NCBI GenBank assembly: GCA_002914845.1
Contig: JXTC01000010.1
Location: 318,526-382,525, forward strand
DNA: 64,000 nucleotides
DNA from: Trema orientale
Taxonomy: Eukaryota; Streptophyta; Magnoliopsida; Rosales; Cannabaceae
Direction: 5' to 3'
Shown here one piece after another: positions 11,800 to 22,600 of the stretch. Each line of letters begins with the position of its first letter. The stretch's first letter is position 1. Both the position numbers and the translations under genes were made by a program. The notes beneath the pieces are model-generated. The model did no database searches, had not been told where the DNA came from, and saw only the letters and a list, made by a program, of their open reading frames with translations.

Positions 11800-12724
11800 T
11801 TCCCTTTCTTCTAAAACCTAAAACACGAGAAATCCAGTGAAAGTTGGAGCGGGACATGGTTGAGGCTAGACCTTCTCTCGCTCGTGAAGACTAATGACTC
11901 AAACACCAGCCCCTGAATCGCAGCACCTACTACGAGAAACCCGACACCCCCTGCGAGAAACCCAATACCCTTTGCGAATCCCAGAACCATTGTGCGACGA
12001 ATTTCTCAGAGACTAATGATGTGATGAACTAGCTCTATTGAAAACTCGGAGTATGCGAGCAGAAAACCCATCAAACTAGGTCGAGGCCGCAGAAAACCCA
12101 ATCAGCTCTTCTAACTATTGACGAGGTCTCCGGCAATTGACAAGCTCGACTCAATCTATGGCAGGTAGCCTCGAACTTTCCTTCTCCTTTTCTCTTCTAA
12201 TGCATCTGCATCAGTTTTATTCTTTTGCCCAAAAAAAGTTCAAACAATTTCTAGAGTTTAAATTCAAACAATTTCATTTGCATCTGAATTGGAAAATAGA
12301 TTAGGGTTCTCCCTCGTAGACAATTTTTGAGTGTCTTATACTCTTATCCAAGTGAAAATGATTTTGCTGATGAGGAATTTTGAGTATAGTTGTGAGATTT
12401 GTATGTATAGTTGGATTGTTCTATTGGGTTGTGTTTTGAACTCCTTTTAACCTGTTTGGTTGGTGAGAAAATAGAGGGATAGAGAAAGATTTCGTTGTGA
12501 TCAGTTTATTTATTCTTCTTTTTATATAAGATGAAAAACTCATTACTCTTTTTTGTGGTTGAATAGGAAAAGAACAAACTATTGCTCTGTTGTTCTCTTC
12601 CCCTTAAACCACAATAACTGTAGCTGAACTTTGCTCTTGTGCTTAATTGGGGATGGTTATATGATGGGGTGGGGTTTATAATTATAATTACATGAGTATT
12701 AAACACTGGATAAAACTTTTGCTT
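11800..12724. other. low-copy-looking sequence, unassigned
   Basis: 11810-12165 is less AT-rich than its surroundings and ends in a donor-like junction (GGCAG|GTAGCC, near 12163), resembling a 5' leader or first exon. No open frame with recognisable homology is seen. The stretch runs into the assembly gap. Confidence 0.3.
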
Positions 12725-13661
12725 NNNNNNNNNNNNNNNNNNNNNNNNNNNNNNNNNNNNNNNNNNNNNNNNNNNNNNNNNNNNNNNNNNNNNNNNNNNN
12801 NNNNNNNNNNNNNNNNNNNNNNNNNNNNNNNNNNNNNNNNNNNNNNNNNNNNNNNNNNNNNNNNNNNNNNNNNNNNNNNNNNNNNNNNNNNNNNNNNNNN
12901 NNNNNNNNNNNNNNNNNNNNNNNNNNNNNNNNNNNNNNNNNNNNNNNNNNNNNNNNNNNNNNNNNNNNNNNNNNNNNNNNNNNNNNNNNNNNNNNNNNNN
13001 NNNNNNNNNNNNNNNNNNNNNNNNNNNNNNNNNNNNNNNNNNNNNNNNNNNNNNNNNNNNNNNNNNNNNNNNNNNNNNNNNNNNNNNNNNNNNNNNNNNN
13101 NNNNNNNNNNNNNNNNNNNNNNNNNNNNNNNNNNNNNNNNNNNNNNNNNNNNNNNNNNNNNNNNNNNNNNNNNNNNNNNNNNNNNNNNNNNNNNNNNNNN
13201 NNNNNNNNNNNNNNNNNNNNNNNNNNNNNNNNNNNNNNNNNNNNNNNNNNNNNNNNNNNNNNNNNNNNNNNNNNNNNNNNNNNNNNNNNNNNNNNNNNNN
13301 NNNNNNNNNNNNNNNNNNNNNNNNNNNNNNNNNNNNNNNNNNNNNNNNNNNNNNNNNNNNNNNNNNNNNNNNNNNNNNNNNNNNNNNNNNNNNNNNNNNN
13401 NNNNNNNNNNNNNNNNNNNNNNNNNNNNNNNNNNNNNNNNNNNNNNNNNNNNNNNNNNNNNNNNNNNNNNNNNNNNNNNNNNNNNNNNNNNNNNNNNNNN
13501 NNNNNNNNNNNNNNNNNNNNNNNNNNNNNNNNNNNNNNNNNNNNNNNNNNNNNNNNNNNNNNNNNNNNNNNNNNNNNNNNNNNNNNNNNNNNNNNNNNNN
13601 NNNNNNNNNNNNNNNNNNNNNNNNNNNNNNNNNNNNNNNNNNNNNNNNNNNNNNNNNNNNN
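12725..13661. other. assembly gap (937 Ns)
   Basis: An unbroken run of N. Nothing can be said about its content, and any open frame crossing it is meaningless. Confidence 1.
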
Positions 13662-14181
13662 AGTATGCACATTATCCACTTATCATTTTTAGCACATTAT
13701 CCACTTATCATTTTTACTAACTTATGTCTCCTATAATTAAAAATTAAATAGCAGTTCTAATGATCTTTCAAGTAAAGAATTTCATTATTATTATTTTTTT
13801 TTTCAAGTAATAATTTTGTATCACTTAAATCTTTGTTTTTAATTAAAATAGTTAAATTTAGGAAAAATAGAAACTGTTTTAAAAATTTCTCAACCACAAA
13901 TTCCTTGTTTTCGAATTCAAAAACTATTCGAAAACACTTGTACCAAACGAATTTTCAGATTTTCAAAAGTTTGAATACAACCCTTGTTTTTAGATAGGAT
14001 CCTACTTTTTGAGAACTTTGTTTTCAAATCCTATACCAAACCGGCCCTCAGTTTTTGTTGGTTAACTCGACAAGCAGGTGAGTGCTCTTCCCCATTCTCA
14101 GCAGACCAATTCAAGGTTTTATTGTTTCATTTGTGGTTTTCGATCTACTTTAAAAGCTAAGAATTTCAAACAAAACAAGAT
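13662..14181. other. AT-rich spacer with a hAT-like terminus
   Basis: 13860-14047 has features of a DNA-transposon end, with ACCAAAC motifs and the border ACCAAACCGGCCC at 14047. No gene is seen. Confidence 0.4.
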
Positions 14182-15598
14182 TGTTAGAGATGGGATATGA
14201 GGTATAAACATTCAGTTTGGTAAAATGGGAGTGAAGCAGGGGGATGGGGTGTTCTAGGATGTTTTATTTTCCGATCTTTAATTGTATGATAAGCCCACAA
14301 TACATTTCACCTATACCAGGCGTAAGAAGCAGGGATATCCTAGCGCATAAAGGGAAAAACAAGTTATTGCAATTGGAGGGGGAGTATGGGCCTATGGGCG
14401 TTTCTGTAAGCAAGTGGCGTAGCATGGGTATGAGAGTTTGTTGCTGAGTTGTCATTCTGTTACGTTCTGTTGAGTCGTTGCAGTGAGGTGGAGTTTGTTA
14501 GGCAGTAGGAGCGAGAATAAAGAAAGGGGGTTGAGAAAGGAAAGGAGGAGAATTTTGTCTAGAGGTTTCTAGTGAGGAGAGGGCCAGGACTCTCGAACTG
14601 ACCTGGTGTTGTATTTCAGTATTCCGGTTATTATCAATGAAACAGAGCGTTTTCTTTATCATTTGCTTAGTAGTTTTTCTGTGAAATCGTATCAAATTGG
14701 TATCAGAGCACGAACCTGGGTTATGGCGGTGAAGAAGCTCGACGTGCGCGTTGAAGCGGTGGAGGAAAAACTGGGGTCCTTCCAGACGGAGGTTCAGGCT
14801 GAGATCCTCCGGGGAATCGAACCGGTGTTACTCCGGCAACAGACGATGGAGCAGAATCTATCGGCAATTATGCAGAAACTGGATGCTATGGCGATAGAGC
14901 GGAACACCGACAGCCGCGTAGGTACCGAAATGCTACCGAACCGTAAAGCGCCAGTAGATTTCTCAGCCGTGGCTTCTGGATCTAGCGCAATCGAAGTCGA
15001 TCCAGGTGGAGAACCGAGTGGTCGAGGCGAGCGTGGCGTACGACGCTTGGAGATGCCCGTGTTCGATGGTGATAACCCAGACGGCTGGATTTTCCGAGCA
15101 GAACGATATTTTCAAATGAGTCGCATGGGGGAACCCGAGAAATTAGACACAGCCATCATTAGCTTCGATGGCGAAGCTCTCTCCTGGTTTCAGTGGGAGG
15201 ATCGTCGGCGACCCATACAGAGCTGGGCGGAGCTTAAATTGTTGATCGTCAAGCGTTTCCGCCCATCGCAGGACGGAACCTTGAGCGAAAAATTCCTAGC
15301 CCTCCGACAGACAGGGACCGTACGGAACTACCGCCGGCAATTCGAGATTCTGGCGGCCCCTATCGGCGACATACCAGAACCCGTACTGGAAGGTCATTTC
15401 ATAAATGGATTGAAACCAGAGGTCAAGGCCGAGGTTCGTCTTCTAGCGCCTGATGGGTTGGGCCGGGTCATGGAAGTGGCCCAACGTGTTGAAGACAAAC
15501 TGGCTATCTTGCAACAGGCCCGTGGGTACCATGGGTCAGGAGGGAACCGTAGTAATTATTCTCCTGGGCCTAACCCACCCATTCAACCAATCACGTAA
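14182..15598 (+). mobile_element. truncated Ty3/gypsy retrotransposon: 5' LTR, PBS and gag only
   Basis: A probable LTR (about 14182 TGTTAGAG to 14694) is followed by TGGTATCAGAGC (14698-14709), the usual initiator-tRNA-Met primer site. From 14723 a gag reading frame of about 290 codons follows. A coiled N-terminal part comes first. A retrotransposon gag domain follows, with MPVFDGDNPDGWIFRAERYF at about 15051-15110 and a downstream GEALSWFQWEDRR segment. Sequence after 15598 is unrelated and AT-rich, so zinc knuckle, protease, RT, integrase and 3' LTR are all missing. The frame is clearly more GC-rich than its surroundings, which suggests a fairly recent insertion. The LTR start is uncertain. 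Confidence 0.75.
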
Positions 15599-15787
15599 TA
15601 TCTAAACTTTTAACTAAATAGGAGTCTGGCAAATAAGAACAAGAATAAAGTGACTATAAGCATTAGAACTTGAAAATTTGGGATCACTTTCTTCTTAATA
15701 CTTCGCCTAATTTTTGAGAAATTGAATCTAGATACACGAATTAAAATGTGTTCTTGTGGATCTAATATTGTAATTTTCTTTTGGCAG

Positions 15788-15857
15788 TGGTGTGAGGACC
15801 TTTGGAGTATCGTTGCTTGTTGCTGGTTTCGATGAGACTGGTCCTCAATTGTAATAG
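15788..15857 (+). pseudogene. orphan exon of 20S proteasome subunit alpha-2 (PAB type)
   Basis: After a good acceptor (TTTTGGCAG, ending 15787) the sequence reads in frame (S)GVRTFGVSLLVAGFDETGPQL. This matches the highly conserved GGVRPFGVSLLVAGYDD.GPQLYQ exon of plant alpha-2 subunits, which form part of the outer ring of the 20S core. The exon ends at a donor (TAATAG|GTACTATG), at the position where the functional gene has ...TATCAG|GT. Here the last two codons are TAA TAG, so it would terminate. I found no neighbouring proteasome exons within several kb on either side. It retains intron borders, so it came from genomic DNA rather than cDNA. It could be a captured gene fragment inside a transposon or the last trace of a local duplication. 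Confidence 0.8.
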
Positions 15858-17852
15858 GTACTATGTGTTTCTCAATATGTCAATCAACAAAGTTAATCAT
15901 TATACAGCAAAAAAATGAGAGTTATGGTTGCTAGCACCGCATTACAGAGAGTTATAGTTCAGTAGCTTTAGTTTTCGTTCCTTTGGTTCTTTGTGCAACA
16001 CAAATTCAGAAGTAAATTTTGTTGGTATGTATGAATTTTCTTTCTGTGAGTGTAGTTCCAGCAATTGTTTTGAGTTGGAAATTGTTGCAAATTGAGAGTT
16101 GGACTTGGAGGCTTCTAACAAAGATATTAGGGTAATTGGTATATTTCATGTAGTTGATTCGCTTATAAAATTAGAAGCATATTGTCGTGTTTTGTTTTCT
16201 CATGCTAGCCATTTCTTTTTTCTTTTATTTCTTGTGGACAAACGGTTTTATCGTACATGCTTAAAATGATTGGAGTTATTTTTTTCTAAACAACTTTTCC
16301 CTGCTATAAAACAATCATCTCATCAAGTTTGTTGGATCCTTTCAGAATACATAGAACTTTTTACTCTACCAATTTAGATCATAACAAGGTTTAGAAGCTC
16401 ATACTTGACTCCAAGCTTGCTCCTTGCTAATGCAATTTTGATCTTGAGGACGATCCTACTCGATTCTTTGTTTTTGAATTCTAATGACCAACTTATTCCT
16501 GGTTTGATTATTGTAATCACTCTCTTTACTTTAGCTTTTATTTTCTCAAAGAACTTTGAGGATAAATTCATGAAAACGAAATTTATAAATTAGTATGTTG
16601 TAGGGTTCTGTTTTGGTGAATTTGCTTTGGTTTATGCTGAAAAAGTTGAAATTCTGTTATTCTTAGCCAACTTAATTCAATGGATACATGGAATATAGAA
16701 GTACATGATAGTTTTTAGTGAAAATGTTCATTTATAGCATTCATTAAAAGCTACTATAAACTATTTATAGAACCAAATGAGCCTAATCTTAATGTTATCT
16801 CGAAATTATTTCTGAAACTCACATCAGATGGTAAGTAATAAATATAGTTGGTTTTTTTTCATTTGAAACATTTTTTTTTTAAAAATATTAATATGCTCAA
16901 TGTATGTAAAAAAAATCTATTAACATATTCATTTAGTAGGCTCTTGGTAAAATATGTGTAATTGTATAATGATGTCTATTTTGGTCATTCTATATTTCTA
17001 CAGCAATTCAACAATATAGTTTACCAAACACTCTAATTAAGCTTTTCCAAGTCACAGCACTTTAAAATTACAGTTTACCAAATACTCAGCTGGTTTACGT
17101 TACAGCAGATTTCACTCAGCATAGCTAAAAGTGTTTCTTTTAAAATTTATAGCTCTATCAAATTGGTCCTATGTCTCGATTTTGTAATCAATTTTTAATT
17201 TAGGCAAATATGTCATAAATCTCAGGTTTTCTTTATTGCTTTTTTATTCTCAGACATAGATAATAAAAGCATATATGTCACAATTGATGGGGTCTATATA
17301 TCTTATACAAGCTTTAAAAACATTATAACATAAATATGGACCTAAAAGATTGAATAGAATTTTAAGAATTTTTTTTACTTTAATTAAGGGATTCATCATT
17401 CGAAAAGAAGTAGACCACTCAAGAATTTATTATTTCATTTATTTTATGTTGTAATTACTTTTTCAATAGAAAAGAATTCAGAAAATCTACTAAAAAAAAT
17501 TAAAAAATAAAAAAGAGAAAAATGAATCAATGAAATGCTGCATAATCTTCTTTAAGAACTTGAGTAAAGAGTAGATCTTTTCGGTCTTTTAGTACAACTT
17601 ATTAGTGTAACTACTTAAGCTGAATGATACGAAAAAATAAAAATTGCTACAGTAATTTTTCACGTAATCTCAAATTATAATTAGTAAATATACTCCTAAA
17701 CGGGTGATATACCAAAGGTGCCCCGCCCCGTATTCATAATAAAGAGGTGTTGGATTTTTTTTTCTTGTTTTTCAGGGGTAATAGGCGACTCAATACGAGA
17801 GTACCAAACTGCCAACTCTGAGACAGTGAGCTCAGCTCAGTCACTCACATTA
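15858..17852. other. AT-rich spacer and upstream region of the SET gene
   Basis: No gene is recognised. 16960-17168 looks like a hAT-type terminus (repeated TTTACCAAA motifs, ending ATCAAATTGGTCC). 17700-17852 is likely promoter and 5' leader of the following gene: base composition rises from about 17718 and the leader carries CTCAGCTCAGTCACTCAC just before the start codon. I could not fix a TATA box. Confidence 0.5.
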
Positions 17853-19611
17853 ATGGCGAACCCAGAAGAAGAAGAAGCCAAACTCGAATGCTTTCTCCAG
17901 TGGTTAAAGGTACCCATGTATTTCGTTGACTTTTTTTATTGGCTTTTATCCTAGGAACGGTGAACTTTGGATTCTTTCTGACCAGTACTGGTGGTGCTTA
18001 TTCAGGTCAATGGAGTTGAGCTTCGTGGCTGCAAGATCAAGCGCTGTGATTCCAACAAAGGGTTTGGTATTTTTTTGGCTAATGATGTTTCTGATGGTAA
18101 GCTTGAATCCTTCCCCTTTGTGTATAAATTAGTGGGTTTCTGTTGATTTGCTAAATGCCATTATGTAGTCATTTCATTATATAGACTATAGCTATGCGAG
18201 TGTTATTTACCTACGTAATTGTCTTGGATATATTAACTATTTCTTTATAGGAAATTAGTATTTGAGTTTTAATTGTCTAATATTTTTTTTGGTTGCCCTT
18301 ACAAGTAGAGAAAACAGTTAATTCTATTGATTTTGTGATTTTATAAAAAACAAAACAGAGGTTCTATTAGTTGTTCCACTGGATTTAGCTATAACTCCTA
18401 TGAGAGTATTGCAAGATCCTCTTATTGGGTCGGAATGTAGAGGAATGTTTGAAGAAGGGGAAGTGGATGATAGGTTCTTGATGATTTTGTTACTAACGGT
18501 AGAGCGCCTGCGTAAGAATTCTTCGTGGAAACCGTATGTATAGCATTTGATTTGGTACATTTTCCGTAGATAACTTATTTACCACTTGGTAACCCGGATT
18601 TACTTTTTGTGGTAAAATATCACTTCAGGTACCTCGATATGCTTCCAACCGGTTTCGGTAATCCTCTTTGGTTTAGTGATGATGAGCTTTTGGAGCTGAA
18701 GGGGACAACATTGTATCGAGCAACTGAATTGCAGGTGTCAGGTTTTTAGGCATTTTCGCACAAGTCAAATTTGAATATGTAGCCCTATCTTTTTATTTTT
18801 CTTTTCAATGTATACTGTTAATGGAGGATAATAGAAATGAATCTCGTGGCCACAACAGATAGTCTAGAATCTATTTCATGGTTCCACGAGTGGCCTAGTA
18901 ATTCATTCCCGTGGCTAAGCCAAATGTTCTTACCATTTTATTTTATGCATTCATACCACTTCATGGTTTGATTTGTATTTCTTATGATACTGTCAATGGG
19001 GCAGTTTGCATGTCATAAAAGCTAAACATGGTTTCATGATATTGACCTTGCCAAAGGAAGGTGTCTGCGTGGCTTCTCTTTTTGCTCGTTTGGCTTTTCC
19101 ATGCATACTCTGAACAGTCTCATGTTCTTTGGTAAATGAGTATGTAACTTCAGTTGCAGTATATATGACCAGAGACATATTTTTCTTGCAGAAGAAAACT
19201 TTGCTGTCTTTATATGAAAATAAAGTGAAGTGCTTGGTGAAGAAACTTTTGACTCTTGATGGAGGTTCGGACAGGTGTGTAGAAGTGGGCAATTTGTTGC
19301 TCTTTATTATTTTTTTTCCTCCTCTATGTTTGATTCTTTTCTTCCTTCTCTTTACCTTATATGAAATACATTATTTGGCATCTTAATCAGTTCTTGGGAC
19401 AGAAATATTGAACATATATAAGTAATGGTTGATTGTATCACATCAGAATAATGATACACGACTTATTTTGTGATAATTATGATATATTGGATCTAACGTA
19501 ATTGGTGGGCTTATATGCTATTCCTGCTTTTGCTTCTACACATGTGCTTTGTTTGTTTATTAGTGTTATTATTACTTCTACACATGTGCTTTGTTTCTTT
19601 TTAACTGTTAC

Positions 19612-19644
<33 letters not shown>

Positions 19645-22600
19645 CAATTTTTTATCTTCTTTACCTGTTATATACTTCAGAACTATACAATCATTCTTAT
19701 TACTCGTTATTTTGTGTTGTTCAAAATTGAACAGTGGTTGCTAGGTACTAACTTTTTTGCAACTTTCTGCTTCTTTGCAGAGAGGTGTGCTTTGAAGATT
19801 TCCTATGGTAGGTATCTTCTTCAAAGTCTATGTCCCATTGTGAATTTGTAATGGCTTACCCTTGGTCGTTGCTTATGTTCTGCTATTGAAATCTAGGGCA
19901 AACTCTATATTTTGGGCTCGTGCTTTAAACATTCCTCTTCTGCATTCTTATGTGTTTCCACAAACTCAAGGAACAAAAGATATTAGCTCTTTGACTGAAA
20001 AGAGTTCTGAGGTTTCCCCTAATAATTCCAGGGGAGAGTTCGTTAAAGAAATGGACGAAAAAAGTGAGGTTACTTTCTCTTGACCGATACATATGAAGCG
20101 ATCTTTGACATCTCTAATTATTAGAGGATATTCTAGTTTCTGATCTGGCCTTTCTTTGATTTGACATGTTGCGTTCTCTAATCAGGATGGGAGGTTCGTG
20201 GGTTTCACGGTCAAGTAAATGAAGAGACATGCCCTTCCACAGAAGGGGAAACACTTTGGGTTGAGGGTCTTGTTCCTGGAATTGACTTTTGCAACCATGG
20301 TATCTGATATGCCCATCACAGTCTTATATTTCTTGAAGTCTATAAAGTTCTCTTTTCCTAGAATTGATTGTTTTTCATTCCGTGTCTCTTTATATCAGTC
20401 TGACTCTTTTCATATAGTAACCTATCGTCTGGAATCCAAATTAATCTATCTTGTTAGACTCCTAGTAGATATAATAGCATCGGTTGCATATTGTCATTGT
20501 TACTTTGATAGTAATAATTTTTGCGGATAATTGTATTGTATCTTTCATTGTCTTACTGGCTATTGATACCAATTAAATTTTTAAGTAATAATTTGTAATA
20601 TTTTGGGAATATTTGTAGTGGATCCACTTTGAAAGCTTGGCACATGGATGGATGTCAAATGGTTTTCTTGGTCAAAAACTAATGTTTCTTAGTTTCAATG
20701 TGTTACTTTCCTTAAGTCAACGAGGGAATTAGAGTTAGGTCCATGCAGTGTGGAATATTACCATTTCAAATGTTGAATTTCTGTCCATAACATGTATTTT
20801 TGCTTCTCAAATCATTCTGTTAGTCCCTTTCGGTTAATCCACGATTGTTCTTCAGTATTTTCTATAAACCTTGTCCTTGGTGTTCAATTATCTTTTTTGG
20901 TTGCGGCTTCTTATGTATCTCCTTCCGATGTGCTTCGCTAAATTTGGAACTTGTTCTATTTGATTCATCTTGCTGAAGACCTTGTTGTGCAGATTTAAAG
21001 GCAGCTGCAACTTGGGAAGTCGATGGAACTGGGTCAACAACTGGGCTTCCTTTTTCTATGTATCTTCTATCTGGTATGTCCTCTTTCAGTAGATAAATAT
21101 TATTCAGCTGTCACATTTCTAGTATAGTATTTCATTGAGGTTCATGAATAGTTAGAGATACTAACTATTTACAGCTTGGTTATTTGACTTACCGTGACAT
21201 TGTTTCTTGAATTGTGGAAAGCTGGACAAAGTTCTTCCCATGTCAACAAAGAAATTACTATAAGCTATGGCAACAAAGGAAACGAGGTACTAACCGGTTC
21301 CATTTAAAAGACTGATACTTGTATCATCACTAATCTCCTTCTCTAACTATACTCGGCAATATCTCAAGTCTCTGTCGTCGCTAGCAGTGGCAGACGCACA
21401 TCACGGCAAAGGTGGGCAAGTGCCCCCCTCAAATTTTGTTTTTGTTTTTTTTTTTTTTTGTGATTTTCTAATTACCTTTTTGAAAATTTATAGATATGCC
21501 CCTCCTCACTTTAGTTTTGCACTTATTTACTTAGTTATAGTTTGGGTAATTGGCAGCAAAAGCCCCCAAATTTTAGTGTTTTTGGCATTTAGGTCCCAAA
21601 TCTTTATTTTTTGACATTTAAATCCTCAATCTCCCATTTGATTTGTATTTTTTGTGTTTTAATTTTGTACAAAATTTTTATGTTATACCCCCCTGAAAAA
21701 CAATACTGGATCCACCACTTGTTGCTAGCTTTTGCTTCCTCCTGCTAACATATATCTTCTTCAAAACAGTTGTCTATATTCTTCATATGGTCCTTATTTA
21801 AAATGTTCTATGACAAAGCATTTATGTGTGTACTCGTATGAGGAAAGTCTTATTGCTAATATGAATTCCTTGCTAAAAGGATATTTTTACTATTCAAACT
21901 GCACTTAGAGGCATATTATGTTTCTGGCAGGATTTTCATTTATGCAATTATTTTCAGCTTTGAGTTCACATTGATCTCAGACTGCTTTGTCAGTTTCTTT
22001 TCTTTAGCAATCACTTTCTGAATCCTAGTTTTACATGAAGGATATACTGATATTCTCTGTTTCGCCTAAGATTTCTGTTACAAGAGCAATCCCATGTCAT
22101 AGTTTCAAAGTATCTATAATCATGACATGCAAACCCATGTAGTAGATGTTTGGTTCTGGGTTTTACCATATTCACAAATTTCTTTTCTCAACTTTCGGTT
22201 GTTTTTAGCAACATATGATGCAACTACATAACTGTACTGTTTATCAATTGAACGATTTCTGTAAGCCAGATGGAAACTTTTGTAACCTTGGTGGCAGCAA
22301 TTTCTTTTATGCAGGAACTACTCTATTTGTATGGGTTCGTTGTTGAAAATAATCCGGATGATTATCTCATGGTAATGCCCCTTTTACGGAAATGCAAAGC
22401 TTGTGTACTTACTATTAGGCTTCTAGCAGACATGATTGTATCTCGGACTTGACAAAGAAATCAGTTTTCATTTGCGGATCCCGTATTCCTCTATTATGTG
22501 CTCCAACTAGAGCATATTTTCTGTTGGAAACCAGGTTCAGAAATCATTTTGTGCAAGTCTTAATTGACAGACAAAAACGCTAACGGGATGATTTATGGTT

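Larger units (their letters stand above)
11565..17168. mobile_element. possible large hAT-like element (tentative)
   Basis: The left border reads GGGCTAGTTTGGTCAAGCTT. The reverse complement of the right border reads GGACCAATTTGATAGAGCT, and both are followed inward by AAAAG...TTTTAG and TTTGGTAAA motifs seen in plant hAT-type ends. No clean 8-bp target duplication was found, and a second candidate right end (ACCAAACCGGCCC, ending 14047) competes. An assembly gap lies inside. If real, the element would enclose the gag fragment and the proteasome exon. Confidence 0.25.

Noticed and set aside
12506-13720. Three long open frames across the N run
   Set aside because: They are made of unknown bases; only a few codons at the edges are real sequence.
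11565-14047. Shorter hAT-like element ending at ACCAAACCGGCCC
   Set aside because: The ends could pair, but no matching 8-bp duplication was found and the interior is hidden by the gap; the alternative right end at 17168 fits about as well.
16374-16593. Overlapping plus and minus open frames of 62-65 codons
   Set aside because: AT-rich, hydrophobic by composition, no start context, no homology recognised.
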